Shown: positions 40,849 through 54,200 of the stretch, piece by piece | Numbering within the stretch: position 1 is the first letter of the stretch | Layout: every line of letters begins with the position of its first letter | DNA from: Chrysopilus asiliformis | Taxonomy: Eukaryota > Arthropoda > Insecta > Diptera > Rhagionidae | Direction of reading: 5' to 3' | DNA length: 64,000 nucleotides | Assembly (NCBI GenBank): GCA_964034945.1 | Contig: OZ035962.1 | Location: 31,151,943 to 31,215,942 of the forward strand | Position numbers and translations under genes: made by a program | Notes under the pieces: model-generated | The model's database searches: none | What the model was told of the DNA's origin: nothing | Seen by the model: the letters and a program-made list of their open reading frames with translations, nothing else

Positions 40849-42422
40849 CAGCCTTGGCCAAAAGTATTGAGCACCCTGTAAATTTTACTAATATACAAAA
40901 TCTAATGCTCCAAATCAATCGTATTGTTTATTAAAGTTTTGTCGGCATCTAAAAAATAAAATTTAAACAATAGTCAAGTGGCTGGTTAGTAACAAAACAT
41001 CTAGAACCTTAAAAATTTGCTTTTGTGGTGTTTTTTGATATCCGATTAGTTCGCTTTCTCAGCTCGCTGTGAAGACATACAGTTGTGTAGTGCCTTGAAG
41101 TGATTTTTTTTCAATAAATTAAATATTTTAATGTAAATATGGCGAAAAAAAGATAACTGACATTGCAACAGCGGGTAGAAATTCAACTTTTGAAGCAGCA
41201 AGGCAAGTCCCAAGTGGAAATTTCTAAAACCGTTAAATTTTCGCGTCGAGCTGTGCAATATGTTATCGAACGGTTCGAGAAGACTGGGTCGCATAAAAAT
41301 AGACACAGATCTGGACGAAAACGACTTACTATAGATCGTGAAGACAGAATATTAGTAAGGGATTCACTGAAAAATAGGAGAAAAACGTCTTTCGAGCTCG
41401 CTGCTGATTTTTCAGTAACAATTAAAAAGCAAATATCTGCCAGAACGACACGAAAAAGACTGCAGAAAGCTGGTCTAAAAGGCTGCAAAGCCAGGAAGAA
41501 GCCGTGGCTTTCCGAAAAAAACAAAAAGGTTCGCTTCCAATGGGCTCTAAAACACAAAAGTTTAACCGAGCAAGATTGGTCAAATATTCTATGGTCGGAC
41601 GAATCAAACTTTCAGGGGAGTAAAATAATTCCTTTTTCTGTAGAAAAACATTATTTTCGAAGTTTGATTCGTCCGACCATAGAATATTTTACCAATCTTG
41701 CTCGGTTAAACTTTTGTGTTTTAGAGCCCATTGGAAGCGAGCCTTTTTGTTTTTTTCGGAAAGCCACGGCTTCTTCCTGGCTTTGCAGCCTTTTAGACCA
41801 GCTTTCTGCAGTCTTCTTCGTGTCGTCCTGGCAGATATTGGCTTTTTAATTGTTACTGAAAAATCAGCAGCGAGCTCGAAAGACGTTTTTCTCCTATTTT
41901 TCAGTGAATTCCTTACTAATATTCTGTCTTCACGATCTATAGTAAGTCGTTTTCGTCCAGATCTGTGTCTATTTTTATGCGACCCAGTCTTCTCGAACCG
42001 TTCGATAACATATTGCACAGCTCGACGCGAAAATTTAACGGTTTTAGAAATTTCCACTTGGGACTTGCCTTGCTGCTTCAAAAGTTGAATTTCTACCCGC
42101 TGTTGCAATGTCAGTTATCTTTTTTTCGCCATATTTACATTAAAATATTTAATTTATTGAAAAAAAATCACTTCAAGGCACTACACAACTGTATGTCTTC
42201 ACAGCGAGCTGAGAAAGCGAACTAATCGGATATCAAAAAACACCACAAAAGCAAATTTTTAAGGTTCTAGATGTTTTGTTACTAACCAGCCACTTGACTA
42301 TTGTTTAAATTTTATTTTTTAGATGCCGACAAAACTTTAATAAACAATACGATTGATTTGGAGCATTAGATTTTGTATATTAGTAAAATTTACAGGGTGC
42401 TCAATACTTTTGGCCAAGGCTG
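40849..42422. mobile_element. Head-to-head palindromic Tc1-like transposon, 1574 bp
   Basis: TA flanks both sides (40847-40848 and 42423-42424). The arms 40849-41611 and 41660-42422 are each 763 bases, nearly identical and inverted around a 48-base spacer. Each runs from the terminus CAGCCTTGGCCAAAAGTATT through a Tc1 transposase N-terminus. That N-terminus has a helix-turn-helix (QQGKSQVEISKTVKFSRRAV), a GRKR hook, a second DNA-binding part (ISARTTRKRLQKAG) and the first catalytic Asp (ILWSDESNFQ). The second and third catalytic residues are absent. Both arms share a TAA stop five codons after the ATG (41139 in the left arm, 42132 in the right). It therefore carries two 5' halves and cannot make transposase, but the termini look usable in trans. 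Confidence 0.92.
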
Positions 42423-42634
42423 TATAGTTTAAGTCCAAAAGGATCAAGCTCCAAAGAGATTAAAAACAGTTTTATCTAAGTATTAAAATTAATAAAATTC
42501 AGATAAAATGTCACAGGAATTTAGACAATTTTTTATGAACCAACTTTCCGCCTTATCAGACAAGAATAACAACAGATCACTAACAATAGACCAAAAGGGT
42601 GTAGTCATCTCAATATCAATATGTAGCGATATTG

Positions 42635-43305
42635 GGGCCTATTGCGGTTATCGATATCTAATCGATCGACCATCGTTGGCCGGAACGATCGAAAAACAAT
42701 TTGGTATTGCGTAAGGTTCATCGTTCAAACAATCGCTATTGTGAATTTTTTTAGTGTTTGACGTTTGGGGATTCAGATTGTTGAAGTTATTTTAATGTTT
42801 AAAAATGACTTCAACGCAGAAAATACAATATTGAGCTCCCTTAAAACATAGAGGAGGTGGATGACAATGGCGATATGAGCGAAATTACACCAGAAGACGA
42901 TTTTACAAACCAACGTCAAGGCGAAAATATTAAACATCGAATGTTGAGTTCTTTGAATTGACCAATATTTCAAATCTATGTGAATAAAAGTTTTTAAGTT
43001 AATTTTTTATTTAAATTATTTTTATACCACTTTGGTCTTATTTATCTTCATTTTTTCAACCAATTTTTATATTGGATTTTTGATCGAGGTTTTGATCAAG
43101 ATATTCCTCATTAATAATTTCCTAATGTGTACAAATACTTCCATTTTATTATTAGCCTCTAATTTTGATAAAAAAAAGTAATTGTAATACTTCACCGATC
43201 GCTAACTTGACATAAACTTCACCGAACGATAAAATCGAAGATCACAATACCGATTTTTCGATTTGACATTTCAACGATCGATTGACGAAGCTCACAATAG
43301 GGGCC
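42635..43305. mobile_element. GGGCCTATTG MITE, copy 2 (671 bp)
   Basis: Same family as 37299-38022, in the same orientation. It is flanked by the 4-bp duplication ATTG (42631-42634 and 43306-43309). It lacks about 40 bases of the other copy in the AACGAT-rich 3' part and has a few small differences elsewhere. No coding capacity. Confidence 0.85.
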
Positions 43306-43309
43306 ATTG

Positions 43310-44340
43310 TGTAATTGCAGACGCGCACTACACTGTAAGCATGTGGAATGATGCTGAAGTGGCGATTTCAGTGGTAATTTAAAATTAAATTGGTTTCGAA
43401 AAAACCAAATTTCCGCGCATAAAGAAACACTAAAACGCAGCGGATGACGGCAAAAGTTGATCTACTCTCGCGTCACTTTAGCGCGTCGATTATAGTAGAA
43501 ACACCATGTTCAACTTTCGCGAAACGCACGACGCTTTTTTTGTACACGCACGACACACACGCACTTTCTCCGCAATTTGCGCAGATTTAAAAATATTTCA
43601 ATCACTTCCAAAATTAACAAAACCCAAAAAGTGATCCAAATAATCACAAAGCGAATTTCAAACTTATTCACCACTCCGTAATTGTAGAGGTGAATTTTTG
43701 TTACTTTTCTCACCAAAATGCACAAGTTAAACACCACAATCGATGGCCACAACAGACTGTGACATACGACCGGGCACAATGCATTAATCCAAACCTCACT
43801 AATGTTTGGGCCCCGATTATGGAATTCGCTTTCGTCTTATTCTCAAAAGCGTCAGCAGATTTCAATTCGAAGCGAATCTGTCAAATCCGACTGCTATTAG
43901 GTGGAAGATTTTTGGTTGAAATTGATCCATTCTAAAGAAAAAAATCTTTCAATCCCGATTTTGGTTTATTTTTTGGACATAAAAAAAATTTTTTATTGAA
44001 TTTGTTGCGTAGGTTTATAATTTACGTAGCCGTGCCAAATGTTTTAATGAATTTATAAAAATAACAGCATTTTGTCTGCATTTACATTTAAAAATCTGTA
44101 AATATTTGAAGAAAGGATGATTTTTTTAATAATAAAAATACAATTTAACTACGAAGCAATTCATTGTATATTTATATATATATATATATATTCTCTTAAA
44201 AGTTTTCATTTATTATTTTATTGTATAAAAATAATTAAATTTTATTTATTAAGTAATTTGTTTTTTAAAATATATATTTAAGACGAATATTAAAATGACA
44301 ACACATCACAAAACAAATAAACATGAAAAAAAAAACAATT
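43310..44340. other. Intergenic region between the MITE and the Gug 3' UTR
   Basis: A minus-strand frame at 43510-43779 (89 codons) contains a hydrophobic run (FVIIWITFWVLLILEVIEIFL), and 43400-43560 is less AT-rich with CGCG words. I recognise neither as a gene. Bases 44170-44190 are an AT dinucleotide microsatellite. Confidence 0.4.
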
Positions 44341-45238
44341 TTTATTCAATAATCGCAACGCAATGGAAATGAGATAAAACAAAAAAAATCAATTACATGC
44401 AAAAATTGTACTTGCAAAGAATTTAATGTATTTTATCATAATATATAATTAAGTAGTATAGAAAAAGAGATTATGCTTTGTGTAATTTAAATTAAATTAA
44501 AGAGAGCCTACACGAAATAGAACGCATTTAAAATTAAATTACGATACATTACTTATTAACGAACACATTTTACAATCCTCATTATTATATAATTAAATGT
44601 ACTTCATAAAATTCTTGTAAATTATCATTTTTTTTTACTAAAATACGATTAAACTTATATAAAAATAAGTATATGTGGTCTAATAATCAAATTGTGTTTG
44701 CTTGTAATAAACATCATTATTAAATTGATTTATTAATATTATTATTAAATTAATTCCATACACACAACTGCTGTCTATCGCTTATATAACTTTTGGCCAG
44801 ACTATTTAGAAAAAAATCTCTTTTTTACCAGTTTTTTTTTGTTTTGTCTTGTTTAAACACTTTTTACCTTTTTATTTTCTTGTTCCTCTATATGCTCTAT
44901 TCTAATATATTTTTTATCTATATATATATATATATATATTTATTACTTATTAAATTCTTAATTTTTAAATATAATTTATAGCTCAAAATGTGTTTATATT
45001 CAAATAATTATTACTTTCTATCAATTTCTAAATAATTTAACTATTCACATAAGAAAGATATTTTCTTTTGCTGTATTTTTCTTCTCTTGTAAATATATTT
45101 TCATTTGTATACAAAATTAATTTGTAATTGGTATAAATTACAAATGGAAAAAAAAACAAATGAAACGAAAATGAATTTTCTTCTTTAATAGAGGGTTGAA
45201 AATTATATGAATACAAATAGAAAAAAAAGTATAGATAT
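44341..45238 (-). other. Probable 3' UTR of Gug
   Basis: Very AT-rich DNA with no frame of note follows the Gug stop codon. AATAAA occurs on the minus strand at 44341-44346 and is a plausible end. A pure AT microsatellite lies at about 44921-44938. The true end could be elsewhere. Confidence 0.4.
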
Positions 45239-48200
45239 TCAATGTTTTCCACGTGCCGCTTCTTCCAATGCCCGGACTTTCATTTCTCTTTCGTGATGTC
45301 TGGAAAAATATACATTAGCAGTAGTAATGGAGATATTATCCACAAATGGCATAAAATGAATAAAGATTTTTTTTTTGTATTAATTGTATTTTTGATTCTA
45401 TTTTTCAACTTTTCATTAGAAACAATATTATCATTTTTTAAATATTTTTTATTACAGTTTTTTAAGTATTTGAGGCATCGATGGCGATTTCCAATTATCC
45501 TCAAATTCGGCTGATTTCAATTTTAAACGTTTTAATTTGTTATTCAAATAGAGGACACTGTAGATTTTTTTTGGCATTTGTCTATTATATTTATTTTATT
45601 ATTGAATTTTTGTTTTGTACTTTAATTTTTTTTTAAAAGTATTAATTAAAATTTCTGTTTATTATTTGTTTCTCTCTTAAAAATGTGTTTAATTTTTAGA
45701 TTGCTTTGTTATTATTTTTCTTATTATTTATTTAAAAAAATTTATATCGTCGGAAACCTGGAAATAAAAAAGAAACGAATTGCTGCATGTCAGTGTAACT
45801 GTGAACAATTTAACGTAATGTTGCTCTAATTGTTGTGAGAGACTATTTTTATTTAACGTGGATTCTCCAACGAATCTCTTTATATTAATGAAAAAATAAT
45901 TAAAAAATCTTCAATCGTAAATGTTTCGAACTTTTTTCTATCAACGCAAGTGAAATATTTTGCCTGAATTCCTAATGCTTATACTTGTAAAAAGGCTACC
46001 TCTGCCTTATAGCAACTGAGAATATGTATACATTTTTCATGTAAGAGGCAAATCGAGTATAATACAGTATCGGTTTATGTACGATTTGGTTTATAAATTT
46101 TTCTCGAGCACAAAAAATACCTATGGAATATACTTTTGATTTTTGGAAAAACAGGTGACAATAAAAAAAACAGACATGGGCTTAATGAATCTCTATTAGA
46201 GTCGAGCGACTGTAAATATAGAAAAGTGAAACGTGTATTTATACATTTTTATGCTACATATATCTGCCTGTCTGTATGTTCGGGATTGGCTCGTAGTTTA
46301 TGGCCGATTTGAACTAAAGACTGTTTATTTCAATAAGCGGACACTTATCAATAAGCGGTCAACAAAATTTATTCGGACTTTTCTACGATAATACTTGTAT
46401 ATAGATGATTCTCTGGAAAAAGCTCCTTTTGCAGGTCGAAAATGTCTCCATGGTCAGTTCAACGAAATAATAACATTATAACACATTAGATCGATAAATA
46501 ATGAAATACTTTATGTTTTTAAAAACTGATCATTCGATTTTTAGTTTTAAAAAAAATCGTTTTCACGGGAATGACGGTCTTTTCCTGCGCGTATCTTTTT
46601 ATCACTAGCTGCTCTACCAGCGGTTTTGCGTCGTCCCATAATACTAAAGAAGGATGTAAGTATTTCGCATTGATTACAACTTAGTAAATGTTTAAAAAAA
46701 CAAAGATATAAAAGTTAATACCAAACATAAGTCATTTCCGTGACATTATCGTCATTCCCATGACTAACAGCGAAACACGGGAATGACGTCACGGGAATTA
46801 TGAAAAACGAAGTTTTTTCTTCTTAAAACCAAAACTATTGAATAGTTTTTTTTCCCAGACTTTTTATAATTTTTACAGTTTTAATAATAAATTAATTAGT
46901 TACAATATGTATTCTAAAGCAGCACAAACTCAACCACTCACTTCAAAATTGCGTATATAATTGATGCACGTGCTCTTCTTTGGAAATGACTTTGGAAAAT
47001 GAAACAAATTTACCGAAATATTTGAACGTGCTGCCATCAGCTGCCAACCGTTTATTTCGATTTAAGAGCTTTCACATTTTTGCCATGGGAATGATGCAAA
47101 AACATGGAGACACGTGCTTTTGGGTCCGTGAAAGTGCTAAGTTTTTTCTTTTATTTATTTTGTAAAGAGTGTTAAGTGCATTCAATCATTAGGTAACGTA
47201 TGCTTTTTTATAAAAAAAATTAAAACTAAGCGATAAATTAATTATATACAACCCAAAACAAGGAGGAGACACGTCATGGCAATGACGTTTTGGGGTTTTG
47301 AGTTTATTTTTTGTAAAATTCGTCAACAAATTTAAAAAAATGGAAATCGCTAAGGAAAGAAGACTAACAAAGACTGCTATTATTGATCGAGAAAAATTGA
47401 ATCTTTTTATTGTTCGACCTTAAACTTGAGAACCTCCGAAAAGGAGCTTTTTCCAGAGAATCACCCATATATCTATGCCTCCATGAAAGGCTATAATAAC
47501 TTGACATACAACATTTTTGAAAACCGAATGTTTAATTCACTAAAACCAAAAACCCGGTAACTGTTTTGAAATATTACAAAATTGAACTAAAATCTGCAAA
47601 AAAAACGAATTCTTCCGATATTAACGTTTTATCATACTTACAAAAGTGTTAGAATTTTGATACCTCGAGAGAGATACCATAGTCTTGTACGGAAACGTCG
47701 ATATATAAATATTTATAAAATGTTCAGACCGTCATTTGATTTCCTTTCTTTATCAAAAAGAAATTTCACAATCGGTTATATGTATAAAATGGTTGTCTTC
47801 GTGAAGCATTTCGTCTTCCTTCTCGTCCCCGCCACAACCTCCCCCGTACGCATAATTTCGTTCGAAGCGCCCCTGTATTCTGAATATAAATTACTGCTAA
47901 ATACTTTTGTCTTTAAAATTTTTGGTAGGATTTTCGAGAAAATTGAAGAGTTATGTATAATTTTATTCTAAATCGTATTTTTTTGTAAACTTTTTGGTAG
48001 GATGCATCGTTTTCAACAAAATCGTAAAAAACTTTCCATTGTATAGAGAAGGAATAAAGCGGTACTGCGAATAATTATTTTTTGCGTACGAACCATCTCC
48101 AAGAATATCGTAATCTTTGTGTTAAATATGATACTAGTAGCAAAAATTTCATGTCTCGAATGAAGGGAGCTTCGTTCGCTCAGCTCAACAAAACTGAATC

Positions 48201-51200
48201 AATGTGTTTTTACATAAACTTGTGTTGTAGGAATTTTGGTCAAGAAATATAAACAATCCTAGAATTCTGTTTTAAAACACTAACATTACAAAAAAAAAGT
48301 TATCGCTAAAAATATTACAGAAAAAATTTCTTCGAATATTTCTAAAGAATAAATAATAAAATATCTTCAAAATGAAACAGGTTCAAGTTTTAAATTGACA
48401 ATTAGCAATTCCCCTTCTTTAAATCACCCGAAATCTGATTATAATCTCTACTTTTTTTAAATTGTAATATTTAGTTTGTTAAATAGATAATACGTTTTTA
48501 TGTTTTTAAACTATACTACAGCAATTGTCATAAAAACTATAACAGAAAAAACTTGTGATATAAAAATATAAAAAAATAATATACTAACTTTTAAACAGAA
48601 GATCCGATGTCGATTTATCTTGGCGCAGGTCTTTAATATACAAAAAATTGTGATTTTCAATTTTCATATAAAAATAAAATCTAATTATAAAAACTAATTA
48701 TGAACTTAAAAGAATAAAAACTTTATACAAATTGATAAATAAATAAATAATTTGCATCCAGAGTATATCTCTAATTCGTTCGAAACATTTACATTCCATA
48801 CGAAAAAGATATTTTTTATAAAGTAATATTTAGATCTTTCTTAACTTAGCTTGATATTAAAATTATTGGATTAAAATGTCTTCGAATTTCTACAAGGGCA
48901 ACAGATTAACATACCTGAAATACTGTTCATGTAATGAATGCGCACGGTCCAGTGACTGGCGCTGGAATTCGGCCGCCTGTAAATACTAATTTTGTATTGT
49001 TTAAGTTCAAAATTAGTGAATTCATAGATAAACCTGAAGTTGATCAGCATATGACATCCTCAATAAAACATCAGAATGTGGCTCCCTCGGTAGCAGCATA
49101 TTCGGTCTCGGATATGGGGGGACATTCGCTACAGATTATCAATCACGAGCGATGGAGGAATATTCAAAATTAAAATCATAATTCATTTAAATATAAAAAA
49201 AGAACAAGAAAAAACGGAAAAATAAAACGGAAAAATAAAAAAAATAAAAAAAAATAAAAAAAATAAAAAAAATAAAAAAAAATTAAAAAAAATAAAAAAA
49301 ACCAAAAATACCGAAAATTTGATAGAAAAACAAAATTAAAAAGAATAATAATATAACAAAATGGACATTCAAACGAGAAACAAAATTAAAAGAAAATAAT
49401 TTGAAATTCCATATTGAGGAAGAAAATTTCTTTGAATACAAACTCACGTGGTAGTTGAAATCCAGCCTCTTGTTGTTGCTGTGAATGCAAATGTAAATGA
49501 GTATGAGAATGTGCGTGATATTCTCCCGTCAATCGTATCTGGAATTTGTTTCAACAAAGCGAATTTAAACCAGAATTTTCATCTCAATTTTAATGATTTT
49601 TTTTGTTTGTCTTGCTTAGTTTTTTTTCGTCTTTAATTTTTTGTGTTGCAAAATGATTTTTGCAAATTTTTAGTTGGATGAAAGCCATGTCAAATTAATG
49701 CAAAGTTAATAATTTTATCAACGATTGTTAAAACAACAAAACATGATAGTCTTAAATGTTGATAAAATTTTCTTTAAAAAAAAAACTTTTTAATGGGAAC
49801 TTTTGAGAAATGAACAAGAACAAAAACACATGTCTTTGTTTTTAGATTTTTTTTTTCGTTTTGTTAAAGTCAAATTCATAAATGCCAGCAAATCAATTTA
49901 ATTGAGTTAATTCAATATTTTGGTTGAAAAAACGTCTTTCTCTTTATTCAGAAAAACCAATTATTTTTGCCTTAGAAATTATTCAAATACGATTGAAACT
50001 TCATGATGGATAAATTTATTTAAGATTTTTTTTCAATAAATAATTTTACATGAGTGCAATTGAAGCATTGTGCATGTGCGAATGTATTTCACTTACCATT
50101 GGATCATTTGGATCTAATCCAACATGATGGGGCGGTGGAATACCCAAACGTTCCCTCTCCAATTGTGATATCGCTGCAGGATTTGCGTATAGTGGAAATT
50201 GTGATGGATGCATTCCTCTAGAAAATGAATTTACAGTTAGGATAATTAAATAATAATTTTTTTTTTTAAAAAAAAGTCTCAAATTCATAAATGTGCCCCT
50301 ACACGCAGAGAAAAGATAGTAAATCTTACTATTTTATAATGGGAAATCGTGACTATTACTAAAATAGTTATTTTCAATTAGAAAAATAGTCAAAGATGAC
50401 AATTTTTATATGAAATTTAACTACTTAGTAGTAAAATTTTCTATTTTGTAGTTAAATTTACTATTTTTTCAATTGAAATTCATTATTTTGTAATTAGAAT
50501 TACCTATTTTAGTAAAAGTCACGATTTCCCATTACAAAGTAGTTAGATTTACTATTTTTTTCTCTGAGTGTATGATCTAGAACACACTCCTTGCAACCAC
50601 TATGCTCTTCTGAAAGTTTCATCCAAATTTGTTCAGTAGTTCTCAAGTTCTAAGCGAACAGACAAACACAATAATATAATAGGGCACAGATAAATGTAGC
50701 TTAACAGATAGACATTTTCCTAAGAGATTTTCGATAGCTCCTTTCGGTTGAATCGAATAAAATTATGCTAGCCGTAGCTCCCCATTTTAATATCACACCA
50801 AAACAAAATTTAATTATACTCCGAGGCCGACGCATTTTTTGCTTGAAAATAATTTTACTAGATGAAAAAAAGCGTTTTTTTTTATAAGTTTTCAACTAAA
50901 AAAACGTGCATTAAGTGATTAAACCGTCAAACTGATTTAAAATTTAGATGCAATTTTCCGAACTAAAAAAAGAATACCTGTGACGAGTTTCTGATTTTCC
51001 TATTTAATCCCCCATGTTTGTCAAAAAAGTTACTTGGAAATAACGTAACTAAAATTCCCCGTTCCTTTAGAATTCTTCTATAGAACAAAACCCAATTACC
51101 AACAACAAAATCTTACCTCATTCTGTAATACTCCATCCAATGCGGATCTAATCGTGATTGACCAACTGCAGCAGCTGCCTGCGCGTTTTTAAGTTCCTCC

Positions 51201-54200
51201 AGTTCCCTAAAAAACGGAGAAGTTCTATAATTTAAAAACAATAAGTTTTAATTTCCATTTGATCATTGTTTAAAAATATATGCATTAATATACTTTCGTC
51301 CCCCCAAAATCCAGAAAAATTGCAATAAAACGGTTTCTCTGCATTACGCATTCAACTAAGTTTTCAATATATTTCTATTAAGAAAATTCTAATAGAAATA
51401 GCAAATAATATGTAGTTAAATGCGTAACGTAGAATGGTATTAAATGATTATATTTAGGTACAAAATATTACCAATGAATTATTATTAAAAAATAGAGGTA
51501 AGTTTATGAATCTCGAATAATGAATTGTTTTTCATTTTTTTTATTATTATTAAAAAAGAGCCTAATGGATGATTCGCTAAAAACGAAACATAAGAAAATT
51601 TTTAAAAAATCTCAAAAAAAAAATCTTAAAAATATCTGAATAAACATGCAAATTATGATCATTTAATTGATGAAAATGAGGGAAAATTTAATGTCTTTTA
51701 GAAGCGATAAATTTAATTAGATTAAGGGGAAGAATTAAAGAATTTAAATAAACTGTACCTCTCTCTACTATACATCGGCCCCATTGGGTGATGATATGGT
51801 GGTACCATCGGTTCAACAGGGCTGAAAAACGATCAAAAGAAATGCATTTCAGCGAAATTTTCTATCAACATATTTATAAATTCAAGAAAAAAATCTATTT
51901 ATTATTTTTGTTGTTTGATTTGATTGAATTTGCATTGTTGAAGTTGAAAAGGAATAAATATTTTGCTTCCAAATTCAATTACAAAACAATGAAAAGCGAA
52001 AAATGTTTATTAAAAACGTTATTCTCGTTTCAAAAATGAAATTCGTAAAAAAAATTGAATTATTCTGAAAATGAGAAAAAAAAGTTGATTTTACCTGAAT
52101 GCAACATGTGGCCGTGCGTATTCCGAAAGTTGCCGTAAGGCTGGTGTGTCTGCGTATGGGGGCTTCAATTCTGCTTTTAATTTCGCTTGTTGAGCAGCTT
52201 GCTGCTGTGCTTGGGCTTGTTGTTGCTGCTGCTGTTGATGTTGCTGTTGTTGCTATTCAAATAAAAAAAAATTAGACTCTTGTGATAAAATAGAAGTTTA
52301 AAGTTACCTGTCGTCTTTCCCTTTCTTTCTCAGCTAATTTGCGATCACGCTCTTCTCGTTTTCGAGCCAATTTTGAATCCGCAACTGGTTTAAAGATTAG
52401 ATCCGTTCTTGTGCACGAATTGTAGTCACCGCGGTCAATGTGACGAACAAATCTGTCGAATTAAATATATTTTTGTTAGAATAAATTATCTTATCAGTGG
52501 CGGCTCGTGTATATTTGAAATGAGGAGGCAAAGTTAAACTATGCCAAAAAATTACGCAATTATGTAGGAAGACCTTTTTTGGGGAATTATGTAAGAAAAC
52601 CTATTCTTCTGGAGGGGAAAAGCGAAACAGAGATTGGTGTTCGTATTCTATATGTGGCTATGCTTGTTCTTAGCAAAAGCTGTGTGAAACTATTTGTACG
52701 AATCGGAGGCTAGCCTCTATGAAGAGGATTTGTAGTTTATGTTTTAGAGAATTCGACATTAGAGAATAGGATTTTCTTTTAAATTATTATTTTCTGAACA
52801 TACAGATTTTTATACAGTCCATTATGTTATAAAAAATTAAAGGCATACGTTAGAAAAACATTTTTATAAAATGTTATGAATGAGGAGGCAATGCCTCCGT
52901 TGCCTCCCCTATAAAGCCGCCACTGTATCTTATATGTTATTTAAAGTTTGAAGATCCGATTATTTCATCAACGCCCAACACAAACCCCTAGAGCTAGAAT
53001 CCTGAAATTTTCTCTGCATGTTGCATTCATCACGTTTTAGAAATATAATTTTTTGCCACTGGTTGTAGCTTTAGTTGATATCCAAGTAAATAAAAGGATA
53101 TGCAAAATAAAATATCTCACTCGAAAAATTCTAAATATTGGGAGGAATTATTAAACATACATAGATACTTGATCTAATTGGAATTTTGTAACATCAGAAA
53201 TAAATTTCAATCAGACATTTTTAACATCGAAACTTTTTTCTCTAATGTTTAGAGGTATTCTAGGAAATACCGCAGATATTCTAAAAAGTAAAATCACTGG
53301 TTATCAACCTTTTCAGTGGTCTGTGGGAAAAGGAAAATTTTTAATGCCTCGAAGTTAATCCAAAATTACTCAACAAGGCAAAGCGGCGCTTGCGGCAAAA
53401 ACTGTATTTTACGCCAATACTATTGTCCAAAAACGCTAATTAATTTTTAAAATACAACATAAATTGCGCCGCTAGCAAGATTTTCGAAAACTTGGTAAAT
53501 AAATGCGAGGCGGGCAAGATTTTCGAAAACTTGGTAAATAAATGCGAGGCGGGCAATTTTTTTGGAAACAGTTTTTTTTTGCATACTCGCATAATGGACC
53601 CCCTAATATTAATCTAGTGGGTATTTTTCCGTCGGAAGCCCCCATATTATGGGTGTATGTTCCCCTAGTTACCAGACTATAATTCGGCACGAGAAATTCA
53701 TACTTACATTGCAGACTGTGATCGATGGCACTCAGTGTCATCAGGTTTGGGTTCTGGTGTTGGTCCACGATTAATGTTGTGCGTTGGACTTGGAATTTCT
53801 GGCTCAGGATCCGGTTCGATCTCAATAGGAACTGAAATTACAATAGAGTTTTGCAATAGACACAAAACGATCTCTATTATAAAAATGCATTCTTACGAGG
53901 CTCCGACGAATGGTGACTGCTGAGACTACTACTAGCCGAATGGGCGTGTGCTCGCAAAGCGTCGATGTGACTGGTTGGTTTTGGTCCTGATGAGGAAAGT
54001 GGATTCTCCGAGAACGAAGGATGCTGCTGTTGTGGATATGGATGAGATGGTGGATATTGTGGCGTACTAGACTGACTCGAACTGCTGTTGCTACTGCTGT
54101 TACCCTGCGGTGTCTTTGGCGTTGGTGGCTTTATCTGCAAGACCAAATATTTCTTTTGTAATCTGCTCGAAAAATCGAAAATTCAATTGTACTTACTTTG

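Noticed and set aside
41163..41849. A 228-codon frame as an intact transposase gene
   Set aside because: Only the first part is transposase. After SDESNFQ it runs through the spacer into the antisense of the opposite arm, and the initiator ATG is followed by a stop.
43510..43779. 89-codon minus-strand frame with a transmembrane-like run
   Set aside because: AT-rich DNA often encodes hydrophobic runs by chance. No homologue is recognised and no promoter or splice evidence is seen.
48585..48640. Candidate extra Gug exon in the last intron
   Set aside because: No valid donor, and the frame already closes correctly by joining 48915-48976 to 45239-45299.
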